From Sphingomonas sp. LM7 (lineage in GTDB: Bacteria; Pseudomonadota; Alphaproteobacteria; Sphingomonadales; Sphingomonadaceae): a stretch of 64,000 nt of DNA. The notes under the pieces were generated by a model. The model was not told the origin of the DNA. It was given only the letters and a program-made list of their open reading frames with translations, and did no database searches. Both the position numbers and the translations under genes were made by a program. Where the stretch lies: positions 2,728,001-2,792,000 of the forward strand of contig NZ_CP019511.1 of the NCBI RefSeq assembly GCF_002002925.1, read 5' to 3'. Shown piece after piece: positions 54,424 to 63,350 of this stretch; within the stretch, counting starts at the first letter, position 1, and each line of letters begins with the position of its first letter.

Positions 54424-55238
54424 CCCTGCACCGGGCACGCGCGCCCGGTCTGCTTCAGCCAGTTCAGGATCATCGTCTGGGATCGCGCCGTATAGGCCAG
54501 ATCATGTCCCGCCCCCGGCACAAGCGCTAGCCTCGCTTTCCGCGCGGCGCCGGCGAGCGCGATGCTGTGACGTGCCGGGATGAGGCGATCGGCGGTGCCG
54601 TGAAGCAGGAGCATCGGCGCCTCCACGCGCGCGATCTTCGCCCGATTGTCGAAACGGTCGCGCAGCAGCATCCGCACCGGCAGCCAGGGATAAAGCGGCG
54701 CGACGACATCGGGCAGGCTGGTGAAGCCCGAGACCAGCACCAGCCCGGCCACCGGCGCGCCGCCGGCATTTTCGGTCGCGACGCCCGATCCCATCGAGTT
54801 GCCGATCACGACGACACAGCGCGGCGCGATCCCGCGCTGCTCCAGCCACGCCAGTGCAGCGCGTCCGTCACGATACAGCCCCTGCTCGCCGGGACTGCCG
54901 GGATTTCCCGCATAGCCGCGATATTCGACTAGCAGCACGCCATAGCCCGCCGCTGCGATCCCACGCGCCGCGGCGGCCGCGCCGGTCAGGCGGTCGCCAT
55001 TGCCGTGGAAGAACAACAGGGTGGGAAGCGTGGCGGACCCGCGCCGATAGGCGGCCGCAAGGCGAAGGCCATCCTCGGTCTCCAGCACCACGCCCGAAAA
55101 GCCCGGCGGCGGCGCAGTGGTCGCGTCGCGAGGCGCGGGAAATATCAGCGCGCGCTGCCCGGCGAACAGTGCCCCGAGCATCGTGAAATACAGCGCTCCC
55201 ACGATCGCGACGATGCGCAGGGCCATCCTATTGCTCAT
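54315..55238 (-). CDS. Alpha/beta hydrolase, membrane-anchored
   Basis: This 307-aa protein has an N-terminal signal anchor (MALRIVAIVGALYFTMLGALFAG) and an alpha/beta-hydrolase fold. The oxyanion region is FFHGNGDR, the nucleophile Ser lies in GNSMGSG, Asp in GTADRLIP and His in GAGHDL. It resembles BEM46/YfhR-type hydrolases (ABHD13-like), and its substrate is unknown. After the natural end near LNWLKQTG the frame continues for about 40 Ala/Ser/Thr-rich residues antisense to ygfZ. This looks like loss of an earlier stop. Confidence 0.87.
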   Translation of the reverse strand: MSNRMALRIVAIVGALYFTMLGALFAGQRALIFPAPRDATTAPPPGFSGVVLETEDGLRLAAAYRRGSATLPTLLFFHGNGDRLTGAAAAARGIAAAGYGVLLVEYRGYAGNPGSPGEQGLYRDGRAALAWLEQRGIAPRCVVVIGNSMGSGVATENAGGAPVAGLVLVSGFTSLPDVVAPLYPWLPVRMLLRDRFDNRAKIARVEAPMLLLHGTADRLIPARHSIALAGAARKARLALVPGAGHDLAYTARSQTMILNWLKQTGRACPVQGQAAGAATRAAASQSGTIASPSASTRRSSTIRPKSG

Positions 55239-55276
55239 GGGGCCGGGCTTCCTGCAACTTCGCCGGAAGCGTCACC

Positions 55277-55310
55277 AAAGAAAAAGGGAGGCCGGTTTCC
55301 CGACCTCCCC
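55277..55310 (-). terminator. Rho-independent terminator of ompA
   Basis: On the minus strand a 10-bp stem (GGGAGGTCGG with CCGGCCTCCC, one G.T pair) and GAAA tetraloop are followed by TTTTTCTTT. It lies 33 bases after the ompA stop, just before the hydrolase gene on the same strand. Confidence 0.9.
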
Positions 55311-55342
55311 AAATCCTTGCAGTTCCGAAGAACCCGCGTGGC

Positions 55343-56473
55343 TTACTGACCCGAACCCGGGCCGTACATGATTTCCACGCGACGGTTCTGCAGTTCGCGG
55401 ACGCCATCGGCGGTCTCGACGCGCGGGCGGCTTTCGCCGAACGCTTCGGTCGAGATGACACCGTCGGAGATGCCACGGCCCGACAGATAGGTCTTAACCG
55501 AGTCAGCGCGACGCTGCGACAGACCGACGTTGTAGCTCGCCGAACCCGAACGGTCAGCGTGGCCCGCCAGCATGACCTGTGCGTTACCGCAGGTCTGGTA
55601 GTTGCTGATGGCGTTGTCGAGAATGCTCGCGGCCTCCGGCGTGATGTCCGACTTATCCCAGTCGAAGAACACGATGTACGGTCCGGGGGTGCACTGCACG
55701 ACCGGTGCGACCGGCTCGGCAGCCGGCGGCGGCGTGTAGGCCGGTGCCGGGGTCGGTTCCGGAGTCGGGACCGGCTCGGGCTCAGGCGCGCCGAAGTTGA
55801 AGGTCAGGCCACCCATGATGCTGTGCGACCGGAAACGGCCGTACCACTGGCGACCCGCGATATCGACGAGCTCGACACCGGGTGCGTTGAAGAAGCGATA
55901 CTTCAGCGAAACGTCGATGTTGTCCGAGATCGGCGCGCGGACACCCGCGATTGCCTGCCAGGCAACGACCGTGTCCGAATCGTCCACTGCGTCGCCATTG
56001 GTGTTGAGACCCAGACGGCTCTTCACGCGAGCAACGCCGAGACCCGGGCCGACAAAGCCCTGGACGCCGTCGTCATCACCGAAGTCCCACAGCGCATTGA
56101 CCATGAAGCTGAGCGCCGAAGTACGGCCACCCGCATAGTCATAGCTGCCGGCTGCCGCGAAGGCGGTGCCGCCCGAACCGGTCACGAACGGAGTCGTGGT
56201 GGTCGAGCGAAGGCCGGTCACGTTGGCTGCACGATAGCCGACTTCGGCCTCGAGGCGGACAACGCCGAGATCGTAGCCGACAGTACCGCCGACGTCGAAG
56301 CCGGCGCGGTGATCGACGGTGGTGGCGTCGATTGCAGCATTCACGTCCCAATCGATGTCTTCGACCAGCATGGCGCCGCCCTCGACACCCACATACCACG
56401 CATCGTCGCGTGCAAGAGCGGGCGTGCTGAGCGCGGTCGTCGCAAGTGCCAGAGTTACGGCAAGCTTCCGCAT
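55343..56473 (-). CDS. ompA: OmpA-family outer-membrane protein
   Basis: This 376-aa protein has a signal peptide (MRKLAVTLALATTALSTPALA) and an eight-stranded barrel (about residues 25-230). A Pro/Glu/Thr hinge (EPEPVPTPEPTPAPAYTPPP) leads to a peptidoglycan-binding OmpA C-terminal domain, with VFFDWDKSDITPEA, LAGHADRSGSASYN and LSQRRADSVK. Cys near 261 and 297 fit the conserved pair in that domain. It anchors the outer membrane to the wall. AAAGGGG precedes the ATG and a strong terminator follows, so it is probably a single, highly expressed transcript. Confidence 0.95.
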   Translation of the reverse strand: MRKLAVTLALATTALSTPALARDDAWYVGVEGGAMLVEDIDWDVNAAIDATTVDHRAGFDVGGTVGYDLGVVRLEAEVGYRAANVTGLRSTTTTPFVTGSGGTAFAAAGSYDYAGGRTSALSFMVNALWDFGDDDGVQGFVGPGLGVARVKSRLGLNTNGDAVDDSDTVVAWQAIAGVRAPISDNIDVSLKYRFFNAPGVELVDIAGRQWYGRFRSHSIMGGLTFNFGAPEPEPVPTPEPTPAPAYTPPPAAEPVAPVVQCTPGPYIVFFDWDKSDITPEAASILDNAISNYQTCGNAQVMLAGHADRSGSASYNVGLSQRRADSVKTYLSGRGISDGVISTEAFGESRPRVETADGVRELQNRRVEIMYGPGSGQ

Positions 56474-56583
56474 ATTAATCCCCTTTCAAAGTTGTCACTA
56501 CGGACAGCGACAAACTCACTACCGAAACGAAAGTTTCTGCGCAAGCGCACAAAACCCGATACTGTTGCATGAACGTCACAGGT

Positions 56584-57087
56584 TCAATCGTTGTCGATCA
56601 AACCATGTGCACGCATTGCTTCCAGTATCGAAACGATCGTGGCTCGCGCTTCGGCATCAACAGTCACCCCACCCAGTGGTTCCGTGATCGAATCGAGTCT
56701 TGGGCCAACCACCTGATCTCCCTCGACAAAAACTTTTCCATGGACCTCTCCGAGCCTCCATTCGCCGCTGGAAAACACCGCCATGCCCCGGTTTGCGCCC
56801 AGCCAGAGCCGGGTTCCCTCCCGTGGCGGCATAAAAATCCAACCCGCGCCCGTCCAACCCGCGATCTCGTGCGCATGTCCCGTCCACGCGCCGCTCGGGG
56901 AAGCGCCCAGAATCCAGCTCGCCCCCAATTCGGGCGAAGCGGGCGGCACATCGAGTCCCGCCTCAACTGCCGCGCCCTGCACAACCATATCGAGCAGCGC
57001 GAGCGCCTCGTTATGGGCCATCTCCTTCTGCGCCTGTCCCGGCTGGAGCAGCGGCAGCGCAAGGCGGTGAGTCATGTAGTCGGTCAT
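56584..57087 (-). CDS. DUF2793 protein at the end of the GTA-type tail operon
   Basis: This 167-aa protein matches DUF2793 (RLALPLLQPGQAQKEMAHNEALALLDMVVQ, GAGWIFMPPREGTRLWLG, FVEGDQVVGPR). Members occur downstream of phage or GTA tail genes in alphaproteobacteria and may be tail fibre or tip components; the exact role is unknown. Its ATG overlaps the stop of the upstream tail protein as TGATG. It is the last gene of the operon here. Confidence 0.87.
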   Translation of the reverse strand: MTDYMTHRLALPLLQPGQAQKEMAHNEALALLDMVVQGAAVEAGLDVPPASPELGASWILGASPSGAWTGHAHEIAGWTGAGWIFMPPREGTRLWLGANRGMAVFSSGEWRLGEVHGKVFVEGDQVVGPRLDSITEPLGGVTVDAEARATIVSILEAMRAHGLIDND

Positions 57088-59258
57088 CAGGCTTCTCCGG
57101 GCAGCGGCAAATCCAGCGTCGCCGGCGGCGACAGGCCGTGCGCGCCGATCTGGCGCACGGCGACGGCAACGACACCCGCGCGCGCGTCTTCGCTCAGCAC
57201 GATCCGCGGCTCGCTCGCCTCGATGACGCGCACATCGCCGCCGCCGCCGGTGAGGCCGAGCCGGTAGCGCTCGCTTTCTTCTCCGAGCGGCGCATCGACG
57301 CCGTCGATCCAGTCCCAGCCGTTGCGGCTGCGGCGCACCCAGCGAATTTCGGTCGTCCCGTCAGGGAACAGGCGCGCACGCAGATGGACCGGCGCGGGCG
57401 GAACCAGCGAGACGCCGCGCATCTCGGCCTGCGCTTCCGCCGCGTCGCTGTCGCCCACGCCTTGCGCCAGCACGCGCGCCACCGAGCCGATCGTCTGCGC
57501 CGGGAGTTCCAGCGTCACCAGCGTTTCGGCCTCGATCAATACGAACCGGTCCCCCGTCGCCTGCCTGCCGATCGCCGGTTCGGTGCCGCGCCGGCCGCGC
57601 CACAGCCCGCTGAGCGCCCATCGCCGTGCGCCGAGCGGCACCGCCTGCGCGAACTGGAGCAGCTCGTCGCCGACCATCGCGAGGTTCGATCCGGCCGCCA
57701 ATGCAGCAGCATCGGCATCGCCCAGCAGCATCGCCCCGTTGGCGAGCTCGACCTCGACGACATTGACACGATCCACCAAATCGCTCCGCCCCGCGCCCGG
57801 CGGCGTCACCACCGTCCCCAGCACCGCCGGCATCGGCGTGACGCCCGCGGGCGTCCAGCTCGCGCCATCGTCCACGCTGACCAGCAGCCCCGCGCTTCGC
57901 CAGCCCGGCCCGGTTCCACCCGCAGCGATCGCCAGCCGCGGCGCCGTCGCGAGGCCGCCCAGCGGCGGCAGGTCGAAGGCATGGACCACCGTCTCGCCCA
58001 TTGCGAGGTCGGGCGCCGGCAGCACCCTGCCGCCGCTCGCCGTCTCGGCCAGCGCGCCGGGCGCGACCGCAACGCACTCGAGCACCACCACCATCGCCTC
58101 CAGCCGCCAGCGGTCGACTCGCCATATTCCCGGCGCACCCTCGATCGTAACCCGCTCGCCCGGACGGACCGCCAGAGCGCGCCAGGGCAATGCCAGCGTC
58201 CGCCGCTCGCGCTCGACGTCGAGCCGCATCAGCGCCGCCTCCGCCATCGTCCGTGCCGCACCCGCATCGATCGCCGCGGCCAGCTCGATCCGGGCGTCGC
58301 GCAGGCCCGCACCCGGACGCACCGCGCGCTGCACCCCGGCCTGATACTCACGCGCAGGCTCATAATGCGCGAGCGTCAGCGTACGCGGCGCGGTTTCCGC
58401 CGCAGCGATGTCGCGCCGCCTGCCGCCACGCTGCCCCTCGCCCGCGCCGACATCGGCCAGCGCAATCGCCGCCCCGCCGCCGCCGTGCAACAAGGTAAGC
58501 GCCTGCGCATCGGCCCGGAACCAGCCCCCCGCCGCGCCCGCCAGCGTCTCCACCACCGCGCGCACGCTCGCGCCCGCCGCGGCAAAGCCTGCAAGCGACA
58601 CCGTCGCCTCGGGGCTAGCAAGCAGCTCCGCACCCAGTTCCGCAGCGATCCCCCCCGCCGGCAGCGGCGCCGGATCGGCAATCACTTCGAAGCTGAGCGA
58701 GGGAATCCGATTGCCGAAATCGGCGAGCTCGAGATCCTCGAACACGACATAGGCAAGTCCCCGATGCGCCGGCGTTTGCCCCGCCCCCTCGATCGCTGCG
58801 ATCAGCGGATCGGGCTGCTGTGCCTCGCTGCCATGGTGGATCCGCAGTCCGCTGCGTGCCTTGAGGTCGCCCGCGGCACCGCGCAGCAGCTTGCCGTCCG
58901 CCCAGATCCGCCCGACGTCCAGGATCCGCCGCGACGACAGCGCCACGGCGAACGACGCGGTATAGCTGTAGCTCGTCGTGCTCGGACGCCCCTTGCCGCC
59001 GCTCTTGCTGCTGCGGTGCTCGATCAGGTCGGTCGACCAGATCACCGATCCCGCCACGCGCATCGTTCCGAATATCTTCGGAATCTGCGTTCCGTACGAC
59101 GATGTCTGGATGCGCAGCTCGTTCAGCCGCGGCCCCTCGCGCCCCTTGGGCTTGAACAGCACTTCGCGGTCGAACGCATTGCCCATCATTGCGCCGATCG
59201 CGCCGCCCACCGGACCGCCGACCATGGTGCCGGCGACCATCAATACCATCGTCGCCAT
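57087..59258 (-). CDS. GTA/phage tail-tip protein (gp15 equivalent)
   Basis: This 723-aa protein starts with a Gly/Ala/Met-rich hydrophobic segment (VAGTMVGGPVGGAIGAMMGNAF). The conserved tail-tip part follows: LNELRIQTSSYGTQIPKIFGTMRVAGSVIWSTDL, then YSYTASFAVALSSRRI. Fibronectin-like and jelly-roll-like regions follow. It corresponds to the C-terminal phage-tail_3 part of Rhodobacter GTA gp15, but the TIM-barrel part of that protein is absent here and a barrel-like region is instead fused to the gp12-type protein upstream. It starts one base after the peptidase gene. Confidence 0.88.
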   Translation of the reverse strand: MATMVLMVAGTMVGGPVGGAIGAMMGNAFDREVLFKPKGREGPRLNELRIQTSSYGTQIPKIFGTMRVAGSVIWSTDLIEHRSSKSGGKGRPSTTSYSYTASFAVALSSRRILDVGRIWADGKLLRGAAGDLKARSGLRIHHGSEAQQPDPLIAAIEGAGQTPAHRGLAYVVFEDLELADFGNRIPSLSFEVIADPAPLPAGGIAAELGAELLASPEATVSLAGFAAAGASVRAVVETLAGAAGGWFRADAQALTLLHGGGGAAIALADVGAGEGQRGGRRRDIAAAETAPRTLTLAHYEPAREYQAGVQRAVRPGAGLRDARIELAAAIDAGAARTMAEAALMRLDVERERRTLALPWRALAVRPGERVTIEGAPGIWRVDRWRLEAMVVVLECVAVAPGALAETASGGRVLPAPDLAMGETVVHAFDLPPLGGLATAPRLAIAAGGTGPGWRSAGLLVSVDDGASWTPAGVTPMPAVLGTVVTPPGAGRSDLVDRVNVVEVELANGAMLLGDADAAALAAGSNLAMVGDELLQFAQAVPLGARRWALSGLWRGRRGTEPAIGRQATGDRFVLIEAETLVTLELPAQTIGSVARVLAQGVGDSDAAEAQAEMRGVSLVPPAPVHLRARLFPDGTTEIRWVRRSRNGWDWIDGVDAPLGEESERYRLGLTGGGGDVRVIEASEPRIVLSEDARAGVVAVAVRQIGAHGLSPPATLDLPLPGEA

Positions 59259-59259
59259 G

Positions 59260-59658
59260 TCAGTCTCCCCCGGCGATCCGCCAGCGCCCGACCACCGGCC
59301 AGGGTAGCTCGTCGCGCTCCACCACGCGCCGCAGCATCGCGTCGGCGTGGATCATTCCCGTCTCAGTCCGGATCGCGAAGTGCAGCTGCCCGGGCCCCGG
59401 CCGCATCAGCAGCAGGTCGCCCGCCTGGTCATCGGCAACCGGCACCAGGCCGGTCGCCGCGATCGCCGCACAGATTCGCCCGGCGTCGCCGCTCCGCAGC
59501 CGATAGCCGCTCGGCACCGACCCCGCGAACCCCTCCGCGCGCAGCGCCAGCGCCACCAGCCCCACGCAATCGAGTCCGTCGGCGCCCCGCCCATGCAGCC
59601 GGAACCCCACGCCCAGCGCCGCCCGCGCCGCCGCGACGGCGCGTTCGCCAGGCGTCAT
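59260..59658 (-). CDS. NlpC/P60-type tail peptidase (gp14 equivalent)
   Basis: This 132-aa protein starts at ATG 59658, overlapping the previous stop as ATGA. It has the NlpC/P60 catalytic Cys31 in GLDCVGLV and His93 in QLHFAI. In the GTA and phage tail it probably cuts peptidoglycan to help DNA enter the recipient. A longer frame is open upstream but is the gp13-type gene in another frame. Confidence 0.9.
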   Translation of the reverse strand: MTPGERAVAAARAALGVGFRLHGRGADGLDCVGLVALALRAEGFAGSVPSGYRLRSGDAGRICAAIAATGLVPVADDQAGDLLLMRPGPGQLHFAIRTETGMIHADAMLRRVVERDELPWPVVGRWRIAGGD

Positions 59659-60461
59659 CCGCCGGGATAGCGCGTCAGCAGGTCGATCCCCGGCAGGAAC
59701 GGTTCGCCCCGAAAATTGACGGCATTTCCGAACCGCGCCGCACAGGTCGCCAGGCTCTTGTCGCACCCCTGCACCAGCTCCACGAGCGCCCCCACCGCCG
59801 CGAACCGCGTCGGCCGCCGCAGCGTCACCGTCACCCCGTCCGAGCGGGCAATGGCGTCTTCCAGCCCGGAATTCGCGCCGCCGAACCAGCGCAGCCGCCC
59901 GCCGCCATAAGCGTTGCCCACCGGCTCCGCCGCATCGAGCTGCAGCACCGCGCCGTCCGCTCCAATCACCCGCGCGAACCGCCGCCGCCCTGCCATCGGC
60001 ACCCGGCATCGCTGGTCGCCCAGCTCGGCGCGGCACCCGGGCGACGTCTCCTCGACCACCGCCCGCTCCAGCGCCGCCGAAACCCCGCACAGCTCGGCGG
60101 TCAGCACGTCGCCGCGCGTCTCGACTGCGCCGATCGTCCCCTCGCCGAGCGGAACCTGCTCCCCCGGCGCCGACCAGTCGGTCGCGAACAGCGCCACCCG
60201 CGCCCCGTCCCAGCGCCCGGCCAGCAAGTCCGCTTCACTGATCGCCGCGCTGGTCAGCGCGCCGGTCACGTCCATGCTGTCCGCGTCCAGGCTCGCGCTG
60301 CGGCTGATCGCGCTCGGCGTCATCCCCGGCGCCGCGCGATAGACCAGGCCGTCGATCTCCAGGTCGCGGTCATGCGCAGTGACTCCGATCGTCACTCCGT
60401 CGCGCCGCTCAATCCGCCAGCACAAGGCCAACGTCGTGACCTCGCCTTCCAGCCAGCTCAT
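59655..60461 (-). CDS. DUF2163 tail hub protein (gp13 equivalent)
   Basis: This 268-aa protein matches DUF2163, the baseplate hub of GTA and siphophage tails (ATDWSAPGEQVPLGEGTIG, the PGCRAEL block). Cys143, Cys152, Cys233 and Cys240 form two CxnC pairs (GCRAELGDQRC and GCDKSLATC), the arrangement expected for the iron-sulfur cluster described in related tail hub proteins. Cys14 and Cys125 are additional. Start and stop overlap the neighbours by ATGA. Confidence 0.9.
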   Translation of the reverse strand: MSWLEGEVTTLALCWRIERRDGVTIGVTAHDRDLEIDGLVYRAAPGMTPSAISRSASLDADSMDVTGALTSAAISEADLLAGRWDGARVALFATDWSAPGEQVPLGEGTIGAVETRGDVLTAELCGVSAALERAVVEETSPGCRAELGDQRCRVPMAGRRRFARVIGADGAVLQLDAAEPVGNAYGGGRLRWFGGANSGLEDAIARSDGVTVTLRRPTRFAAVGALVELVQGCDKSLATCAARFGNAVNFRGEPFLPGIDLLTRYPGG

Positions 60462-62710
60462 TCGCGCACCTCGACCAGCGGCACCGAAGCCGCCGCCCCC
60501 GCAAGATAGGTCGCCCGGCTCACCGTCAGCCGATCCTCGGCGAAGCGCACCGGCACGTCGAAGTCGAAGCTCGCGCTCACCACGGCGCCCACGTCCGGCG
60601 GCACGTCCAGGGTCACCACCCCGCCCGCACCCAGCGTGAACGCCGCCGTCGCCAGTCCGTCCACCGCCACGCGCAAACTGCCGCCCACGGGCCGGGTGAT
60701 CCGCCGCACCACGTCGCCATAGCGCCGCACCAGCTGGAACCGCGCTTGCGCGCCGTCGCCCGTCCCCAGCACTTCATCTACACCCTCGGCATCGAACGGA
60801 TCGCGCAGCCGGAACCCCCGCGCCGGCCCCATCCGCGCCCGGAAGAAACCGATCAGCGCGGCGATGTCCGCCTCCGATCGCACCCCGGGGCCGACATCGT
60901 AGCGCAGCCGCGCCTCGGCCCATTCGGCATTGCGGTTCTCGCGCCCGCCCGCACTGGTCACGATCGCCGTCGAGACCTCGGGCGCCACTTCGGCCTCGCG
61001 TCCCAGCGCGAGCGGAAACACCACGTCGTCGAACGCGTCCACATCACTCTCCTGATCAAAGTGTACGAAGCCGTCGCGCAGCACCTGCGGCAGCGCCCAG
61101 ACGAACGTCGCCGCGACACCGCGCCGCCTCCCGCGTTCGGCAGCCGCGGCGATCGGCCGCCACTGCGCCTTGTCCGCCGGGTTCAGTACGAACCCCGCCA
61201 GATAATGCTGGTCGCTCACCGGATAACCCAGCCGCGCCTGCGCCAATGCCAGCCCCTTGCCGCTCGCGGCCTCGTTCCCCGCCGCCGCCCAGTCATAATC
61301 CTCGAGCTGGAGTATATCGAACGCCGGCGCCGCCCAGCCCACCGGCAGGTTCGCGCGCTGCAATTCGGGCATCGCCCGGTCGAGCACCGTCGGCAGATAT
61401 GCCAGCAGCAGCACCTCCGCCCCCGGCGCCCAGCGCACCACGTCGCGCAGCGCCAGCGTAGACGCCGCCAGCAGCGCCCCCGCCGCATCGAGCACTTCGG
61501 TATCGACGCTCCCGCGCACATTCTGCTCGGCCGGATCGCCCAGGGCGACGCGCGCCGCATCGTCATGGATGCACAGCCGCCCGTCAGGCATCACCCACCA
61601 CCACGGCTCGCCGATCTGGAACTTCACCGCCAGCCCCGCCGCCTGCGCGATTCCGACGAACGCCAGCGCCACCACGCGCAGATAATACATCGCCCCGTCA
61701 TGCGCCGGTGACAGCAGCGCCGAGGGCGGGCTCCAGCCGGTAAGCCCCGGCGACCCGTCCGCCGCGCGCTGCTTCCAGTCGTTCCAGCAATGCTGGTCGA
61801 GCAATTCGTACGAAAGCGACCAGATCACTTCATAGCCGAGCGCCCCGGCCCGCCGCGCGAAATCGCCATGCCACGCCGCGCACGCCATATTGAGCGTGCC
61901 GCCGGCCAGGCTGGCATAATAGCCTCCCGAATTGGCCTCGAGCCGGAAATAATGGCTCATGCCCACATAATGCAGGATGCTTCCACGATAGCCGAGCTGG
62001 AGCGCGTTTCGCAGCACCCGCGCCGGGGTCAGATGGTAGCAATCGTCATAGCCATTGGCGATCTGCAGCCCGTGTTGGGGCACCACGACATCGCCGATCG
62101 CCAGCACGGAACCCGGCCCCTCGCAAACCATGTCACCAAGCTCGACCCAGCCCTCGACCGGCGTCGGCAGTGGAGCATCGCTTGCGCTGTACCCGGCAGG
62201 CACCAGCGACACGAACATCCGGTCGACATCGCCCGCAAACACCGCATCCGCCTCGTCCGGTAGCACGAACCCGCCCGCGACATCGGCGAAGTCGATCGTG
62301 ACCACCGCCTCCTCGGGCGTCCCGACGGCGTAGTTCCACAGCCGCACATACCAGGCGCGCGGATTGCCGCCCGCATCGCGCCCCTCGATCGTCAGCACCG
62401 GGCCGTGGATCGCATCGAGCGCCACCACCCCGGAAGACCGCCAGCGGAATCGCAACCGGCACCCGCGATAATCGCGGCCGGTCGCGTAGCGCAGCAGCAC
62501 ATGGTCGTGCCGGTCCTCGCTCTCCCAGATCAGCCCGGCAAGATCGTCCTGCCGATAGAACACCGCATCGACGCGCAGCGCATCGGGCGCCGTCGTCGTT
62601 ACGCTCGCCATCATCGGACGCGGAAAATTGACCGTCCAATAGGCAGGATCGAAGCGCGAAATCACGCCCTCCATCTGCCCGCGCCGCGTCTCGGCCAGCC
62701 AGTGTGCCAT
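60458..62710 (-). CDS. Fusion of TIM-barrel-like domain and DUF2460 (gp12 equivalent)
   Basis: This 750-aa protein carries, from about residue 555 to the end, the DUF2460/TIGR02217 distal-tail domain (FDDVVFPLALGREAEVAPEVSTAIVTSAGGRENRNAEW, GARARFQL-like). The first 550 residues are beta-rich and then barrel-like, with many Trp and acidic residues (IGEPWWWVMPDGRLC, ILQLEDYDWAAAGNEAAS), like the GTA TIM-barrel domain of glycoside-hydrolase type. The usual gp12 is only about 200 aa. ATG 62710 follows AGGGGGC; ATG 62728 is possible. The N-terminal half may bind or cut surface glycans. Confidence 0.85.
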   Translation of the reverse strand: MAHWLAETRRGQMEGVISRFDPAYWTVNFPRPMMASVTTTAPDALRVDAVFYRQDDLAGLIWESEDRHDHVLLRYATGRDYRGCRLRFRWRSSGVVALDAIHGPVLTIEGRDAGGNPRAWYVRLWNYAVGTPEEAVVTIDFADVAGGFVLPDEADAVFAGDVDRMFVSLVPAGYSASDAPLPTPVEGWVELGDMVCEGPGSVLAIGDVVVPQHGLQIANGYDDCYHLTPARVLRNALQLGYRGSILHYVGMSHYFRLEANSGGYYASLAGGTLNMACAAWHGDFARRAGALGYEVIWSLSYELLDQHCWNDWKQRAADGSPGLTGWSPPSALLSPAHDGAMYYLRVVALAFVGIAQAAGLAVKFQIGEPWWWVMPDGRLCIHDDAARVALGDPAEQNVRGSVDTEVLDAAGALLAASTLALRDVVRWAPGAEVLLLAYLPTVLDRAMPELQRANLPVGWAAPAFDILQLEDYDWAAAGNEAASGKGLALAQARLGYPVSDQHYLAGFVLNPADKAQWRPIAAAAERGRRRGVAATFVWALPQVLRDGFVHFDQESDVDAFDDVVFPLALGREAEVAPEVSTAIVTSAGGRENRNAEWAEARLRYDVGPGVRSEADIAALIGFFRARMGPARGFRLRDPFDAEGVDEVLGTGDGAQARFQLVRRYGDVVRRITRPVGGSLRVAVDGLATAAFTLGAGGVVTLDVPPDVGAVVSASFDFDVPVRFAEDRLTVSRATYLAGAAASVPLVEVRE

Positions 62711-62795
62711 TCCCTGCCCCCTTTGCATTGGCGCTCTTCACGATTCATCGTCGGCTGCTACGGTGAGGACATGTTCGCCCGTCACGCGCTGTCCC

Positions 62796-62903
62796 ATGGC
62801 TAGATGGCCGGTCCGCGAGGAAGGACGGGAAGAAGCCCTTCTCACCCGCGTCCGCGACATGCTTGCCGAGATCGCGGCGCGGCATTCGCTTCGCGTCGAA
62901 TGA
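62796..62903 (+). CDS. Small 35-aa protein in an inverted cassette
   Basis: A 36-codon frame from ATG 62796 to TGA 62903 encodes a charged, helix-prone peptide (EEGREEALLTRVRDMLAEIAA in its middle). Its stop overlaps the ATG of the next gene as ATGA, which is the best support that it is translated. It runs opposite to the surrounding tail operon. No family is recognised; a GTG at 62763 would extend it by 11 codons. Confidence 0.45.
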   Translation: MARWPVREEGREEALLTRVRDMLAEIAARHSLRVE

Positions 62904-63337
62904 GCGAAGACGTTCCGGTCGCCCTGTCCTGCACCTGGCCTCGCCAGCCGGGCCTGGATTTTGAACTCTGGTTTTCATTCAGTGATGACGAGCTGACCTT
63001 CGGTGGAGACCGGTGGTATGCGGACGTGTTTCCGCTCGACGATCCTGAAAATTGGGAGCGCGTCTGTGCCGCGGTCGATGGGTTGATAACCGGCGAAGCG
63101 CGTGCGCTGCTCTATTATGCGGTCGGCCGGAAACAGCCATATTGGACCGTCCTGCAACTGCGCGAAGCGGATCGCTGGACGAATGTGTCCACAGGGGCGG
63201 GCTGCGCGATCCCGCCACTGGTGAAACCACGCGTGCTCCGCAACGGCCACCCCGTCACAATGGGCCCTGCCCGCCTGGCATGGGGCAGCTTGCTGTGCCT
63301 GTTGCTCCTGCTCGCCGCGATCTGGTCGCTTCTCTGA
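62900..63337 (+). CDS. Tail-anchored protein of unknown function in an inverted cassette
   Basis: This 145-aa protein begins MSEDVPVALSCTWPRQPGLDFELWF and has a soluble domain rich in Trp, Asp and aromatic residues. It ends in a single hydrophobic helix (AWGSLLCLLLLLAAIWSLL), so it is probably anchored in the inner membrane by its C-terminus. The Cys in SCTWP and in TGAGCAIPP are unpaired candidates. It is on the plus strand between the gp11- and gp12-type genes and stops 13 bases before the tape-measure stop. No known family is recognised. Confidence 0.75.
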   Translation: MSEDVPVALSCTWPRQPGLDFELWFSFSDDELTFGGDRWYADVFPLDDPENWERVCAAVDGLITGEARALLYYAVGRKQPYWTVLQLREADRWTNVSTGAGCAIPPLVKPRVLRNGHPVTMGPARLAWGSLLCLLLLLAAIWSLL

Positions 63338-63350
63338 ATCCGCGACCCTG

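Noticed and set aside
57138..60509. A 1123-codon plus-strand frame over the tail genes
   Set aside because: It mirrors the gp13-gp15 type genes, has Arg/Pro/His-rich composition and no recognisable domain. The minus-strand genes overlap neatly and carry family motifs.
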